In this document: positions 46,048 through 54,529 of the stretch, piece by piece
Position numbering within the stretch: position 1 is the first letter of the stretch
How the letters are laid out: every line of letters begins with the position of its first letter
Assembly (NCBI GenBank): GCA_900543815.1
Contig: UQST01000002.1
Span: forward strand, 1-64,000
Source: an uncultured Prevotellaceae bacterium
GTDB taxonomy: Bacteria; Bacteroidota; Bacteroidia; Bacteroidales; Bacteroidaceae
Reading direction: 5' to 3'
Length of the DNA stretch: 64,000 nucleotides
Translations under genes and position numbers: made by a program
The notes under the pieces: model-generated
Told to the model about the DNA's origin: nothing
What the model saw: only the letters and a program-made list of their open reading frames with translations
The model's database searches: none

Positions 46048-46938
46048 ATGGCAAACCTGGTAAAGATCTTGAAGAGTGCCTTTATGTGGCTGATGGGAGC
46101 AGTGTTTTCGCTGCTGCTCCTCTACCTGCTGTGGCTCCTGGCACGCGTCTTCCTGCTTGATGTCTTCGTCATCCCCACCAATTCCATGCTGCCTACCCTG
46201 CAGCCCGGTGACCGCCTGCTGGTGTGCAAGACCATCGTGGGGCCGCGCCTCTATCGCAATCTCGACATCCGTCCGGTGCCCACCCGGTTGCAGAGCATGC
46301 GCCTGAAGGGACTCCGCCAGGTGCGCAGGGGCGATGTGGTAGTATTCAATGGTCCGCAGCACGATGCGCACATTTCCTTCCTCATCAATCATGTCTATGC
46401 CAAGCGATGCCTGGCCGTTCCCGGTGACAGCATTGCGGTGGTGGACGGGCGGTATGTCAACAGCCGCCAGCCCGGTGCGCTGGGGCTTGTGGAGGAGCAG
46501 GCACGCCTGGCTGCCGCGCCCGATAGCGTCTTCACCCGCGAGGTGTTCTATGTGCATCCCTTCGACGCTCATGTGCCCTGGACAGTGAAGAACATGGGGC
46601 CTATCTACGTGCCTTGCTGTGGCGATGTGGTGCCTCTCACACCCCTCACGGCCACCTATCTGCGCCAGCCCATCGAGTGGGAACTGCAGCAGGAACTGCT
46701 TATCGACTGGGAGCGTGGCGAGGTGCGTGACAGCTGCGGGAGGCTTCTGACCCATCATACATTCGGGCACAATTACTATTTCATGGCGGGTGACAATGTG
46801 TGCGACTCCAATGACTCGCGTTATTGGGGGCTTGTGCCCGAGCAATATATAATAGGTGTAGCGCAATGCGTGCTCTATGGGCGTGACTCGCAGACGGGCC
46901 GCTTGCGCCGACACAGGTTTATGAGGAGTTTGAGATGA
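46048..46938 (+). CDS. lepB: Signal peptidase I
   Basis: A 296-residue membrane-anchored S26 protease that removes signal peptides from exported proteins. ATG 46048 gives one N-terminal hydrophobic segment (about 13-40) followed by box B IPTNSMLPTLQPGD with the nucleophile Ser46. Box D is AKRCLAVPGD with the general base Lys119, and box E is GDNVCDSNDSRYWG. It is longer than Gram-positive forms because of an insert between boxes D and E, as in other Bacteroidetes. Longer readings from upstream run through array F and are rejected. The stop overlaps the next start by 4 bp. Confidence 0.95.
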   Translation: MANLVKILKSAFMWLMGAVFSLLLLYLLWLLARVFLLDVFVIPTNSMLPTLQPGDRLLVCKTIVGPRLYRNLDIRPVPTRLQSMRLKGLRQVRRGDVVVFNGPQHDAHISFLINHVYAKRCLAVPGDSIAVVDGRYVNSRQPGALGLVEEQARLAAAPDSVFTREVFYVHPFDAHVPWTVKNMGPIYVPCCGDVVPLTPLTATYLRQPIEWELQQELLIDWERGEVRDSCGRLLTHHTFGHNYYFMAGDNVCDSNDSRYWGLVPEQYIIGVAQCVLYGRDSQTGRLRRHRFMRSLR

Positions 46939-48701
46939 ACGGACAGCATGCTTTCCCCAGTCCCTCTGGCATGGCCCTTCGCCTGCCTCACCTGCTCTCG
47001 CTGGCGGGTGTGCTGGCAGTGGTGGGGCTGATGCTGTACCCGGTGCAGACGGGTTTCGGTCGGGCCGACGTCGCCCTGCCTGTGGCGGCTGCAGTGCTGG
47101 CCGTGCTGGGATTGTGCATGAGGGTGGTTTCCCCAGTGCGCCCGCGCCTCGGTAACATCGATTTCATCGTAACCGTGTGGCTGCTCTATGTGCTTCTGCG
47201 GGCTTGGTACACTCCCCAGGTGCCCTGCCTGCATGCTGTGGTCAGAGCCGTGTCGCTTGCCTCGCTTTATGCCGGCCTGCGCCTCCTGTTCTCGTGCTCG
47301 GCCCCATCGGCACTGTTCACCGAGGGCTCGCTCGCGCTCTTTGCACTCCTTCAGGCCTTGCTCTGCATCTTCCAGTTGCTCACTGGCAGCAGCCGGCATG
47401 CCCTCTTCCCCTTCACGGGCACATTCCTCAATCCCGGCCCCTGCTCGGCTGCCCTCTTCATGGGAGCCTGCCTGGGGCTGTATCGCTTCTTTTCGCCCAT
47501 TCCATCGCAGAATGTTCGTGTCAGGCAACTGGTCTTCTGGCTCACCGCAGGTACCCTGGTGCTATGCTCGCTGCTCTTGCCTGTGGGATGGAGCAGGGCG
47601 GCATTGGTGTCAGGGTTGTGCTGTCTGGTGGCCGCCGGCTGGCGCCGTATGTCACTCCGTCTGCGCTGCTCGCTGGTGCTTTGCCTGCTGGCGGCGTTCC
47701 TGCTCCTGTATGCTCTCAAGCGTGGGTCAGCCGATGGACGTGTGCTGTTTTTTGCCGTTTCATCGTCGGCAGTGGCGCAGAGTCCGTTCTTCGGCAGCGG
47801 TATAGGCACCTTCTTCCATGCCTATGGCCAGCAGACGGCAGCGCTCCACTCGCAGATGCCCTTGGCGCTGGCGGCTCATGCCGATACGCTCACCTATGCG
47901 CTGTCCGACGGCATGCGTGTGGCGGTGGAGCAGGGAGTGACGGGACTTTTCATCGCCCTCATGCTTGTGCTGAACATGCTCCACAGATTGCGCAGGCGCA
48001 GTTCGGCCCTTTGGCTTGTGCTCTTCGGCTTGCTTGTCTTCTCCCTTTTCTCCTATCCCTTCCAGCTCTTGCCCTTCCAGCTCATGCTGGTGCTGCTGGC
48101 AGCCTATGCCGCTTCGCCGCGCAGGAGGAGTGCCGTGCATCATGCAGCCAAGCCCCGCGGGAGAAGTCTGGGAAGGGCTTTCGTGCTGACGGTTTTCGCG
48201 GTGATATCGGCTTTTCTGGTGGTTCCATCGGTTCGCCAACGGGTGCTCGCCACCCGGCAGAGCCGTATGGTGATGGGTAGCAATGGCCCCCGTGTCATCG
48301 AACAATACCGCAGCCTGCTGCCCCTCATGCAGCATGATGCCCAGTTTCTGTTCCGTTGCGGTCAGGCGCTGGCCTCCTGTGGCAGATACAACGAGAGCAA
48401 TCAGGTGCTCCGTCAGGGCACTCTGGTGAGCAACGATGCCATGTTCTATGTGCTCATCGGCCACAATTATCAGCATCTGCAGGCCTTTGACCAGTCTTGC
48501 CAAGCCTATCGCCAGGCCCATGGCCAGAGTCCTGCGCGCCATTATCCGCTGCTCTGCCTCATGCGCCTCTACAGGCAGCAGGGGATGCGGGAGCAGACCG
48601 TACGTATAGCCCATTGCCTGCTGCGCCTGCCTGTGAAGCAGGATTCACCGCTGGTGAGAGAGGCCAGGGAAGAGGCCCGAAGTTGCATTCTGGAACAATA
48701 A
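46935..48701 (+). CDS. O-antigen ligase/polymerase-like membrane protein with C-terminal TPR region
   Basis: A 588-residue polytopic protein with about ten or more hydrophobic segments up to residue 430 and the Wzy_C/O-antigen ligase type loop (SGSSRHALFPF-like region near 150 followed by GTFLNPGPCSAALFMG). The C-terminal 150 residues are soluble and look like TPR helices (FRCGQALASCGRYNESNQVL, YQHLQAFDQSCQAYRQAHGQ). Family members join or polymerise O-antigen or other glycans on the periplasmic side of the inner membrane. It starts ATGA inside the lepB stop, so it is co-translated with signal peptidase. Ligase versus polymerase cannot be decided. Confidence 0.75.
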   Translation: MNGQHAFPSPSGMALRLPHLLSLAGVLAVVGLMLYPVQTGFGRADVALPVAAAVLAVLGLCMRVVSPVRPRLGNIDFIVTVWLLYVLLRAWYTPQVPCLHAVVRAVSLASLYAGLRLLFSCSAPSALFTEGSLALFALLQALLCIFQLLTGSSRHALFPFTGTFLNPGPCSAALFMGACLGLYRFFSPIPSQNVRVRQLVFWLTAGTLVLCSLLLPVGWSRAALVSGLCCLVAAGWRRMSLRLRCSLVLCLLAAFLLLYALKRGSADGRVLFFAVSSSAVAQSPFFGSGIGTFFHAYGQQTAALHSQMPLALAAHADTLTYALSDGMRVAVEQGVTGLFIALMLVLNMLHRLRRRSSALWLVLFGLLVFSLFSYPFQLLPFQLMLVLLAAYAASPRRRSAVHHAAKPRGRSLGRAFVLTVFAVISAFLVVPSVRQRVLATRQSRMVMGSNGPRVIEQYRSLLPLMQHDAQFLFRCGQALASCGRYNESNQVLRQGTLVSNDAMFYVLIGHNYQHLQAFDQSCQAYRQAHGQSPARHYPLLCLMRLYRQQGMREQTVRIAHCLLRLPVKQDSPLVREAREEARSCILEQ

Positions 48702-48711
48702 AAGCAGGCTT

Positions 48712-50697
48712 ATGAGAGTTATAATGTTACTTATGAATAGATGTTCCAGAGCCATGCTGCTCCTCTTGCTGCTGCTTGTGGCAGCCGCCTGTGGCCGCCG
48801 CGATGACGACCCCAGGCTGGAGGAAGCCCTCCGGTTTGCGGGTGAAAACCGTGCGCAACTGGAGCAGGTGCTCCGTCACTATGCCCATGACTCGCTCAAG
48901 CTGGCGGCTGCACACTTCCTCATAGAGAACATGCCTGGCCATTACTCCTATACCGACACGGCCCAGGTACTGCGCTACTCGAGGCAAGTGGGCGAACTGT
49001 GCCGGCGCATGCGGGGAGGTGACTTTGAGGAGCAGCGCGACTCCATCAATGCCGCTGCCGCACGATGCGGCATGCAGCAGGCCGACAAGACACTGGACAG
49101 CAGGGTGGTGACAGCCGACTATCTCATCGCCAACATCGACGAGGCATTCCGCCAGTGGAAGGAGGGCAGATGGGCGCGGCACCTGAGCTACGACGAATTC
49201 TGCGAGTACCTGTTGCCCTACAAGGTGGTGGAGATGCAGATGCTCGACGACTGGCGCAAGCGTATGCAGGGCTATCAATGCCAGGGATTGGAACGACTCA
49301 GCTGGTGTGACCAGTATGCCCACTCGGCTCTGCAGGCAGCCAAAGTGGTCAACTGCAACCTGAACAGCCTGATGAAACCGGACCATGGAGCCAATATCGA
49401 GTTCCAGAACATGCGGCTGGAGGATGCCTTGCAGCTGCCTATGGGCACCTGTGACTTCTATGTCTTCATGGCCACCATACTGCTGCGCAGCCAGGGCATA
49501 CCCGTGGTGATGGACTTCACACCGCACTGGGCCTACCGCAATATAGGACACTCATGGAATGTGGTGCTCACCAACGAAGGGCGCGAAGTGCCCTTCACCG
49601 GCATCTGCACCCAGCCAGGCGAGGAGCACAAGCCCGATGAGAAGATGCCCAAGGCCTACCGCTTCACCTATGCGCAGAACCTTGACCTGAAGCGGCTGAA
49701 CCGCCGCGAGAAGTTTGTTCCCCGCTTCTTCCGCAATGTCTTCATGCGTGACGTCACCAGTCATTACGCCAAGTGTTGCGATGTCACCCTGCCCGTCAAT
49801 GTGCGCCACGGCAGTTATGTATATCTGGCAGTGTTCGACACCAAGGGCTGGACGCCCGTGGCCTATGCCGAGGTGAAGCAAGGCAAGGCCACCTTCACCG
49901 ATATGGGACGCGATGTGCTGTACATGCCCCTGCGCTACAATGCCGATGGAACGGAGGAGTTCATAGGGCTGCCCTTTGTGTTGGATTATGATGGAAGCAT
50001 GCGCGTGGTGGGCTTCCGCACCCAGGGGAGCGAGCATGTGGTGGCACGCCGCCGCTATCCCACGCTCAGTTATGTGTATGACGTGCTGGGTAGGATAGAG
50101 GGTGGAGAGATACAGGCATCCAACTGCAGCGACTCTGCCAGCTTCCACACCGTGGCAGTCATCACCGATGGCCATGCCTTCGGACGCGAGTTGGTACTGC
50201 CCGACAGCCTACCGCCTTACCGCTACTGGCGCTATAAGCAGGACCAGCCATTAAGCTACTGCAACATGGCCGAGATGCAGTTCTTCGGCCGGGAGACGGG
50301 TGAGCGGCTCGCAGGAGAGGTGATAGGCACTCCGGGCTCCTTCATGGGCAGGGGTGGCCGGCGCGAAGCGGTGTTCGACGGAGATGCGCTCACCTTCTTC
50401 GATGCACCGCTGCCCCAGTCGTCGTGGGTGGGTATGGACTTTGGCAAACCGGTTCGAGTGGGACGCATCTACTACCTGTTCCGTGGTGACGGCAACACTA
50501 TAGAGCCGGACGACACCTACCAGCTCTATTGCTGGAACGGCAAGAAGTGGCTTCTGCTCAATACTCGCAAGGCTGAGCATCCGTGGCTCAGGTATGACCA
50601 CATCTCGCCCGACGGGCTTTACCTCCTGCGTAACAAGACCCGTGGAAGCGACACGCGGCCCTTCACCTGCGTGCAGGGAGAGCAGGTGTGGTGGTAA
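48712..50697 (+). CDS. Transglutaminase-like lipoprotein with discoidin-like C-terminus
   Basis: A 661-residue lipoprotein. The signal region MLLLLLLLVAAACGRRDDD contains a lipobox (AAAC). A second in-frame ATG eight codons later is possible. The middle part has a transglutaminase-like core: MGTCDFYVFMATILLRSQGI (Cys), HSWNVV (His) and a downstream Asp-rich strand. The C-terminal part (about 540-655) resembles a discoidin-like domain, with SSWVGMDFGKPVRVGRIYY. Such proteins may be peptidases or glycan-active hydrolases; function unproven. It follows the O-antigen ligase-like gene by 10 bp, probably in the same transcript. Confidence 0.72.
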   Translation: MRVIMLLMNRCSRAMLLLLLLLVAAACGRRDDDPRLEEALRFAGENRAQLEQVLRHYAHDSLKLAAAHFLIENMPGHYSYTDTAQVLRYSRQVGELCRRMRGGDFEEQRDSINAAAARCGMQQADKTLDSRVVTADYLIANIDEAFRQWKEGRWARHLSYDEFCEYLLPYKVVEMQMLDDWRKRMQGYQCQGLERLSWCDQYAHSALQAAKVVNCNLNSLMKPDHGANIEFQNMRLEDALQLPMGTCDFYVFMATILLRSQGIPVVMDFTPHWAYRNIGHSWNVVLTNEGREVPFTGICTQPGEEHKPDEKMPKAYRFTYAQNLDLKRLNRREKFVPRFFRNVFMRDVTSHYAKCCDVTLPVNVRHGSYVYLAVFDTKGWTPVAYAEVKQGKATFTDMGRDVLYMPLRYNADGTEEFIGLPFVLDYDGSMRVVGFRTQGSEHVVARRRYPTLSYVYDVLGRIEGGEIQASNCSDSASFHTVAVITDGHAFGRELVLPDSLPPYRYWRYKQDQPLSYCNMAEMQFFGRETGERLAGEVIGTPGSFMGRGGRREAVFDGDALTFFDAPLPQSSWVGMDFGKPVRVGRIYYLFRGDGNTIEPDDTYQLYCWNGKKWLLLNTRKAEHPWLRYDHISPDGLYLLRNKTRGSDTRPFTCVQGEQVWW

Positions 50698-50747
50698 GCG
50701 ATGACAGCGGTGAAACCGTGCAAAATCGTGTGCTTGCCTCTGCGGGA

Positions 50748-50764
50748 TGGGACTAAATGGGACT
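50748..50764 (+). promoter_or_regulatory. GGGACTAAATGGGACT motif before the esterase gene
   Basis: The 16-bp direct repeat GGGACTAAATGGGACT (GGGACT twice, 10 bp apart) lies 27 bp before the esterase ATG. The same 16 bp occurs in inverted orientation at 61781-61796 before the GH78 gene. Confidence 0.5.
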
Positions 50765-50790
50765 CTTTAACCCTAAAATAACGATATGAT

Positions 50791-51663
50791 ATGACAAGAA
50801 GCAAACTGATGTTGATGTTGCTGCTCGCCCTTCAGTGCATTGCAGCGAGTGCCGGCCGTGTGCGCACCGATTCGGTCAAGAGCCAGGTGCTGGGTGCATG
50901 GGTGAAGTACAACGTGTATCTGCCCGATGGCTTCGGCAAGGGCGAGCGCATGTATCCCGTCGTGTATCTCCTGCATGGCCTGAGCGATGACTACACCGCC
51001 TGGTTGGACAAGGGCCGTATGAACCTTGTGGCCGACGAGCTGATAGCCTCGGGCGAGGCCGACGAGATGGTGATAGTGATGCCCAATGCGGGTAGCTCCG
51101 ATGTGCACAATACGCCGTGCGGCTACTTCAATGTGGAAGGATGGAACTATGAGGACTTCTTCTTCAATGAGTTCATGCCTCAGGTGGAGGAGAAGTACCG
51201 CATCGTGTCGGAGAAAGGACACCGCGCCGTGATGGGACTCTCGATGGGAGGAGGCGGAAGTACCTCCTATTGCCAGCGTCATCCAGAGGTGTTCTGTGCC
51301 TGCTTCGCGATGAGTGCCTGGCTTGCGTGCGACGATTTCAAGGAGGAGCCAAAGGACAAACAGGACTGCCTCTACAGGACGCGTGAGTCGGTCAACCGCC
51401 TTTCGACCATCAAGTTTATGCAGCAGGCCGATGAAGCCACGCTGCAGAAGTTACGTAGCGTAAAGTGGTTCTTCGACTGTGGCGACGATGATTTCTTGTT
51501 CGATGTCAACGCCAGCATCCATCAGTTGATGCGCAACAAGGGTGTCCGCCACGAGTTCCGTGTGAGGAATGGCGTGCATAACTGGGAGTACTGGCACTAC
51601 TCTCTGCGCCTGGCCTTGCCGTTCGTATCGCGCTGCTTCGCGCCTCTGCCACCCCTCCGATAA
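50791..51663 (+). CDS. Secreted alpha/beta-hydrolase of the esterase D/feruloyl esterase-like family
   Basis: A 290-residue secreted esterase with signal peptide MTRSKLMLMLLLALQCIAAS. Seen: YPVVYLLHGLSDDYTAW (oxyanion region), the nucleophile elbow GLSMGGGG with Ser151, an acidic DCGDDDF and HNWEYWHYSL with the catalytic His. This is the putative esterase family (PF00756 type) that includes acetyl-xylan/feruloyl esterases and S-formylglutathione hydrolase; the signal peptide favours a glycan esterase. Gene lies 93 bp after the transglutaminase-like gene, preceded by the shared GGGACT motif. Confidence 0.85.
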   Translation: MTRSKLMLMLLLALQCIAASAGRVRTDSVKSQVLGAWVKYNVYLPDGFGKGERMYPVVYLLHGLSDDYTAWLDKGRMNLVADELIASGEADEMVIVMPNAGSSDVHNTPCGYFNVEGWNYEDFFFNEFMPQVEEKYRIVSEKGHRAVMGLSMGGGGSTSYCQRHPEVFCACFAMSAWLACDDFKEEPKDKQDCLYRTRESVNRLSTIKFMQQADEATLQKLRSVKWFFDCGDDDFLFDVNASIHQLMRNKGVRHEFRVRNGVHNWEYWHYSLRLALPFVSRCFAPLPPLR

Positions 51664-51675
51664 GTCTGGCGCCCG

Positions 51676-52482
51676 TCAGTCGGTGCGCTTGCGCAGTTGC
51701 CAGAACGCTACTGCTGAGGCTGCCGCCACGTTGAGCGAATCCACTCCATGCTGCATGGGGATGCGCACCACGTAGTCGGCTCCCTCGATGGCGTGTGCTG
51801 GCAGACCATCCCCTTCGGTGCCCATCACGATGGCCAGCCGCTCTTCGGCAGCCAGACAGGGTGCATCGAGGGGGATGCTTCTGTCGGTGAGTGCCATGGC
51901 CACCGTTTTGAAGCCCAGTTCGCTGAGTGTCTCGTAGGGCTGGTCGGCCCACGTCCAGGGCAGGAGAAACACGCTTCCCATCGACACGCGCACTGCACGG
52001 CGGTTGAGCGGATCGCACGAATCGCGTGTCAGCAGTACGCTGTCGATGCCCAAGGCAGCTGCTGAGCGGAAAATGGCACCTATGTTGGTCGAATCTACCA
52101 CGCCGTGGATGAGCACGATGCGGCTTGCTCCCTGACACACCTCCTGCACGCTGCGCTCCTTGGGACGGTGCATGGCACACAGCACTCCACGGGTGAGCGT
52201 GTAGCCGGTGAGCTGGCTCAGCACCTCGCGGCTGCCTGTATATATGGGCTTGTCACCCATCTGCTCCACGATGTCGGCTGCGTCACCCTCGATGTGCTTG
52301 CGCTCACACAGCAGCGACACAGGTTCGTAGCCTGCCTCCATTGCCACTCTGATGACCTTGGGGCTCTCGGCTATGAAGATTCCCTTCTCGGGCTCCAACC
52401 GGTTGCGCAGCTGCGCCTCGGTGAGCGTGCAGTAGGCTGCCAGGCGTGGGTCGCTGGCGCTCTCTGTCTCTATGATATTCAT
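51676..52482 (-). CDS. SpoU/TrmH-family 2'-O-RNA methyltransferase
   Basis: A 268-residue cytosolic methyltransferase using S-adenosylmethionine on rRNA or tRNA riboses. Seen: the N-terminal substrate-binding domain (FIAESPKVIRVAMEAG) and the knot motifs HGVVDSTNIGAIFRSAAALG (motif 1), IVMGTEGDGL (motif 2) and IPMQHGVDSLNVAAASAVA (motif 3). The ATG at 52482 gives MNIIETESASDPRLAAYC; upstream extension goes through repeat array G and is rejected. Target nucleotide not known. Convergent with the esterase gene. Confidence 0.92.
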   Translation of the reverse strand: MNIIETESASDPRLAAYCTLTEAQLRNRLEPEKGIFIAESPKVIRVAMEAGYEPVSLLCERKHIEGDAADIVEQMGDKPIYTGSREVLSQLTGYTLTRGVLCAMHRPKERSVQEVCQGASRIVLIHGVVDSTNIGAIFRSAAALGIDSVLLTRDSCDPLNRRAVRVSMGSVFLLPWTWADQPYETLSELGFKTVAMALTDRSIPLDAPCLAAEERLAIVMGTEGDGLPAHAIEGADYVVRIPMQHGVDSLNVAAASAVAFWQLRKRTD

Positions 52483-52714
52483 GTCTTGTCTGTTTTGTCT
52501 TGTTCCGTCAAGATGAGGAAGATGCTCCTCCTCTTCCGTGGCCGTTGTCTTTCTTCTCTCTTGTCTTGTTCCGATACGATGGGGAGGGCGCTTTGCCATC
52601 TCCTCCTGCTGTCCTCTTCTGGTTCCAAAGCTTTCTGGCGAGGACGGGCGGGTAGGGCAAGTGTGTCCAGGGAGGCAGATGCGCAGAAAGCGGCAGCCGG
52701 ATGGCCCGTCTGAC

Positions 52715-52792
52715 GCAGTGCGCTGCATGTGCCCACGCAGCGTGCTGCGATAGCCGATGCAGCGCGCTGCGATGGTGGATGCACCGCACTGC
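52715..52792. repeat. Four-core 22-bp-period palindromic array, locus G
   Basis: Cores at 52715, 52737, 52759 and 52781 (GCAGTGCGCTGC, GCAGCGTGCTGC, GCAGCGCGCTGC, GCACCGCACTGC) with spacers ATGTGCCCAC, GATAGCCGAT, GATGGTGGAT. Read on the minus strand, the first core becomes GCAGTGCGGTGC, as in A, C, E and F. It lies between the SpoU promoter and its ATG. Confidence 0.9.
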
Positions 52793-52846
52793 GTGGGATC
52801 AGGCTCCTTGCTTCTTGGGATCATTCACAGATGTGCCCCTCCTGTG

Positions 52847-52854
52847 CAAAGGTA
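52847..52854 (-). promoter_or_regulatory. Possible -7 box for the SpoU methyltransferase gene
   Basis: Minus strand TACCTTTG followed by CAC. It is 365 bp before the ATG at 52482, implying a long leader that spans array G. No nearer match to TAnnTTTG is visible. Confidence 0.45.
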
Positions 52855-52970
52855 CATCTATAATCCCTCTTCCGCACTCTTTTTGCTCCCATTTCGGCGT
52901 TTTTCGTGTTTTATTGCGGTATCTGTGCACTAATAGACCGATATGTGTCATCTGTTACATTAAAATATGT

Positions 52971-52978
52971 TACCTTTG
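52971..52978 (+). promoter_or_regulatory. -7 box for the nitroreductase gene
   Basis: TACCTTTG followed by CT, 22 bp before the ATG at 53000. It overlaps a longer in-frame reading, which decides the start. Confidence 0.7.
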
Positions 52979-52999
52979 CTAAAGGAATGTAATCGAAGT

Positions 53000-53509
53000 A
53001 TGAGTTTTCTGGATTTATGCAAGCAGAGGTTTTCTGTGCGCAGCTATAGCGCAGAGCCCGTGAGTGAGAGTCAACTGGAGTATATCCTTGAGTGCGCCCG
53101 TCTGGCTCCGTCGGCGGTCAACCTTCAGCCATGGAGGTTTATCGTGGTGAAGTCGGAGGCTGTACGCCAGCAGGTGCAATCGTGCTACAAGCGCGAATGG
53201 ATAGCCCAGGCTCCCCTATATATAATATGTGTAGTGCGCCACCAGGAGGAGTGGGTGCGCCGTGACGGCAAGCGTCATGGCGACATCGACATCGCCATCG
53301 CTGCCGAGCACATCTGCATGGCAGCCGCCGAGCAGGGACTTGGCTCGTGCTGGGTGTGCAACTTCGATGCCGCCCGCCTGCATGAGCTGCTGGGCCTGGA
53401 GCCCGATGAAGAGGCTTCGGTGATAGTGCCCATAGGTCATCCCGCTGCGGAGCTGGAGGTGCCGGAGAAGAAGCGCAAGGAGCGCGAGGCCATCATCAGC
53501 GAACTCTGA
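53000..53509 (+). CDS. Nitroreductase family protein
   Basis: A 169-residue FMN-dependent oxidoreductase. Seen: QRFSVRSYSAEPVSESQLE (phosphate-binding Arg-Ser near the N-terminus), ARLAPSAVNLQPWRFIVV, and the C-terminal GLGSCWVCNFD with VPIGHPA, the pattern of small nitroreductases. The substrate is probably a quinone, nitro compound or flavin; not known. The ATG at 53000 is favoured because the -7 box is only 22 bp upstream. Confidence 0.88.
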   Translation: MSFLDLCKQRFSVRSYSAEPVSESQLEYILECARLAPSAVNLQPWRFIVVKSEAVRQQVQSCYKREWIAQAPLYIICVVRHQEEWVRRDGKRHGDIDIAIAAEHICMAAAEQGLGSCWVCNFDAARLHELLGLEPDEEASVIVPIGHPAAELEVPEKKRKEREAIISEL

Positions 53510-53704
53510 ACGGTGGCGGCGGGCATCAGGGAGCGCATCTCCTGCCGCCTGTCGCACTGCCGTCCCTGCCTGGCCGGCCTTCAGCCCATGCCAGGGAAGC
53601 GGACTAACGGAAATCCCACGGCGCGCAGGAAGCGGGCAAGAGCCTGTCTCTGTGTGCCTGAGCAATATTTATCATCAAATTACTCATCTCAAACCTCTAT
53701 CAAA

Positions 53705-54493
53705 ATGAGAAAACTGTTCCTGTGCGTACTGGCGCAAGTGATGGCTGTAGCAGCCTTCTCCCAGGTGAATGTCCAACTGCATTACGACCTTGGCAAGGCC
53801 ACTAACCCCGACAGCGAAGACGGCCGTCAGCCCATCACCACTACTGTGGAGATGTTCAAGGCAGACAAGCTCGGAAGCACCTTCTTCTTCATCGATATGG
53901 ACTATCGGAGCAAGAAGACGGGCAGCACAACGCGCGGTGTGGTGGGAGCCTACTGGGAGGTGAGCCGTGACTTCACCTTTGCCAAGGTGAAGGACAGCAA
54001 CGTGAGTTTCACCGCGCACGGCGAATACAATGGCGGTCTGAACCAGGCTGGTCCCTTCCAGCAGTGCATTCTGGTTGGTCCCGCACTCCAGTGGCACAAC
54101 GATGACTTCCGCAAGACCTTCACCTTCCAGGCGCTTTACAAGCACATGCTCAAGGGCAATGGAGTGGATGGTCATGCCAGTTTCCAGACCACCGCAGTGT
54201 GGGGTATCACCTTTGCCAATGACCTGTGCACCTTCAGCGGATTTGCTGACCTGTGGTATGCACAGACTCCCAAGAACGTGTATAAGGGCAAGCAGGGCAG
54301 CGACCAGCGTGGTCTGATCTTCCTCACAGAGCCCCAGTTCTGGTTCAACATAGTGAACCGCCACAGCGCGAACAACAAACTGTCTATCGGTACAGAGTGG
54401 GAGCTGAGCAACAACTTCGTATGGTACAATGCTGCCAAGAGCAAGCGCTCCTTCTACTGGAACCCCACCATCGCGCTCAAGTGGAGCATTTGA
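53705..54493 (+). CDS. DUF5020/Tsx-like outer membrane barrel protein
   Basis: A 262-residue outer membrane protein with signal peptide MRKLFLCVLAQVMAVAAFSQ. The mature part has amphipathic strands (VNVQLHYDL, TTVEMFKADKLGSTFFFIDM, DFTFAKVKDSNVSFTAHGEY) and ends WNPTIALKWSI. It matches what I know of the DUF5020 family, related to the nucleoside channel Tsx. It lies 36 bp before an NCS2 nucleobase permease gene in the same direction, so it is probably its outer-membrane partner in nucleobase uptake. No purine riboswitch is seen in the 195-base gap upstream. Confidence 0.82.
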   Translation: MRKLFLCVLAQVMAVAAFSQVNVQLHYDLGKATNPDSEDGRQPITTTVEMFKADKLGSTFFFIDMDYRSKKTGSTTRGVVGAYWEVSRDFTFAKVKDSNVSFTAHGEYNGGLNQAGPFQQCILVGPALQWHNDDFRKTFTFQALYKHMLKGNGVDGHASFQTTAVWGITFANDLCTFSGFADLWYAQTPKNVYKGKQGSDQRGLIFLTEPQFWFNIVNRHSANNKLSIGTEWELSNNFVWYNAAKSKRSFYWNPTIALKWSI

Positions 54494-54529
54494 CCATCCC
54501 ATCCAGCCAATTAACGAAAGAAGAGAAGT

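Larger units (their letters stand above)
52483..52970. other. Divergent intergenic region between the SpoU gene and the nitroreductase gene
   Basis: About 490 bases containing array G (52715-52792) and two divergent promoters. No supported gene. Given the SpoU promoter at 52847-52854, the array would lie inside the 5' leader of that gene. Confidence 0.55.

Noticed and set aside
53510..53704. Possible purine riboswitch before the DUF5020-NCS2 unit
   Set aside because: The 195-base gap shows only a weak CCCTG/CCAGGG pairing; the conserved junction bases of purine riboswitches are not seen.
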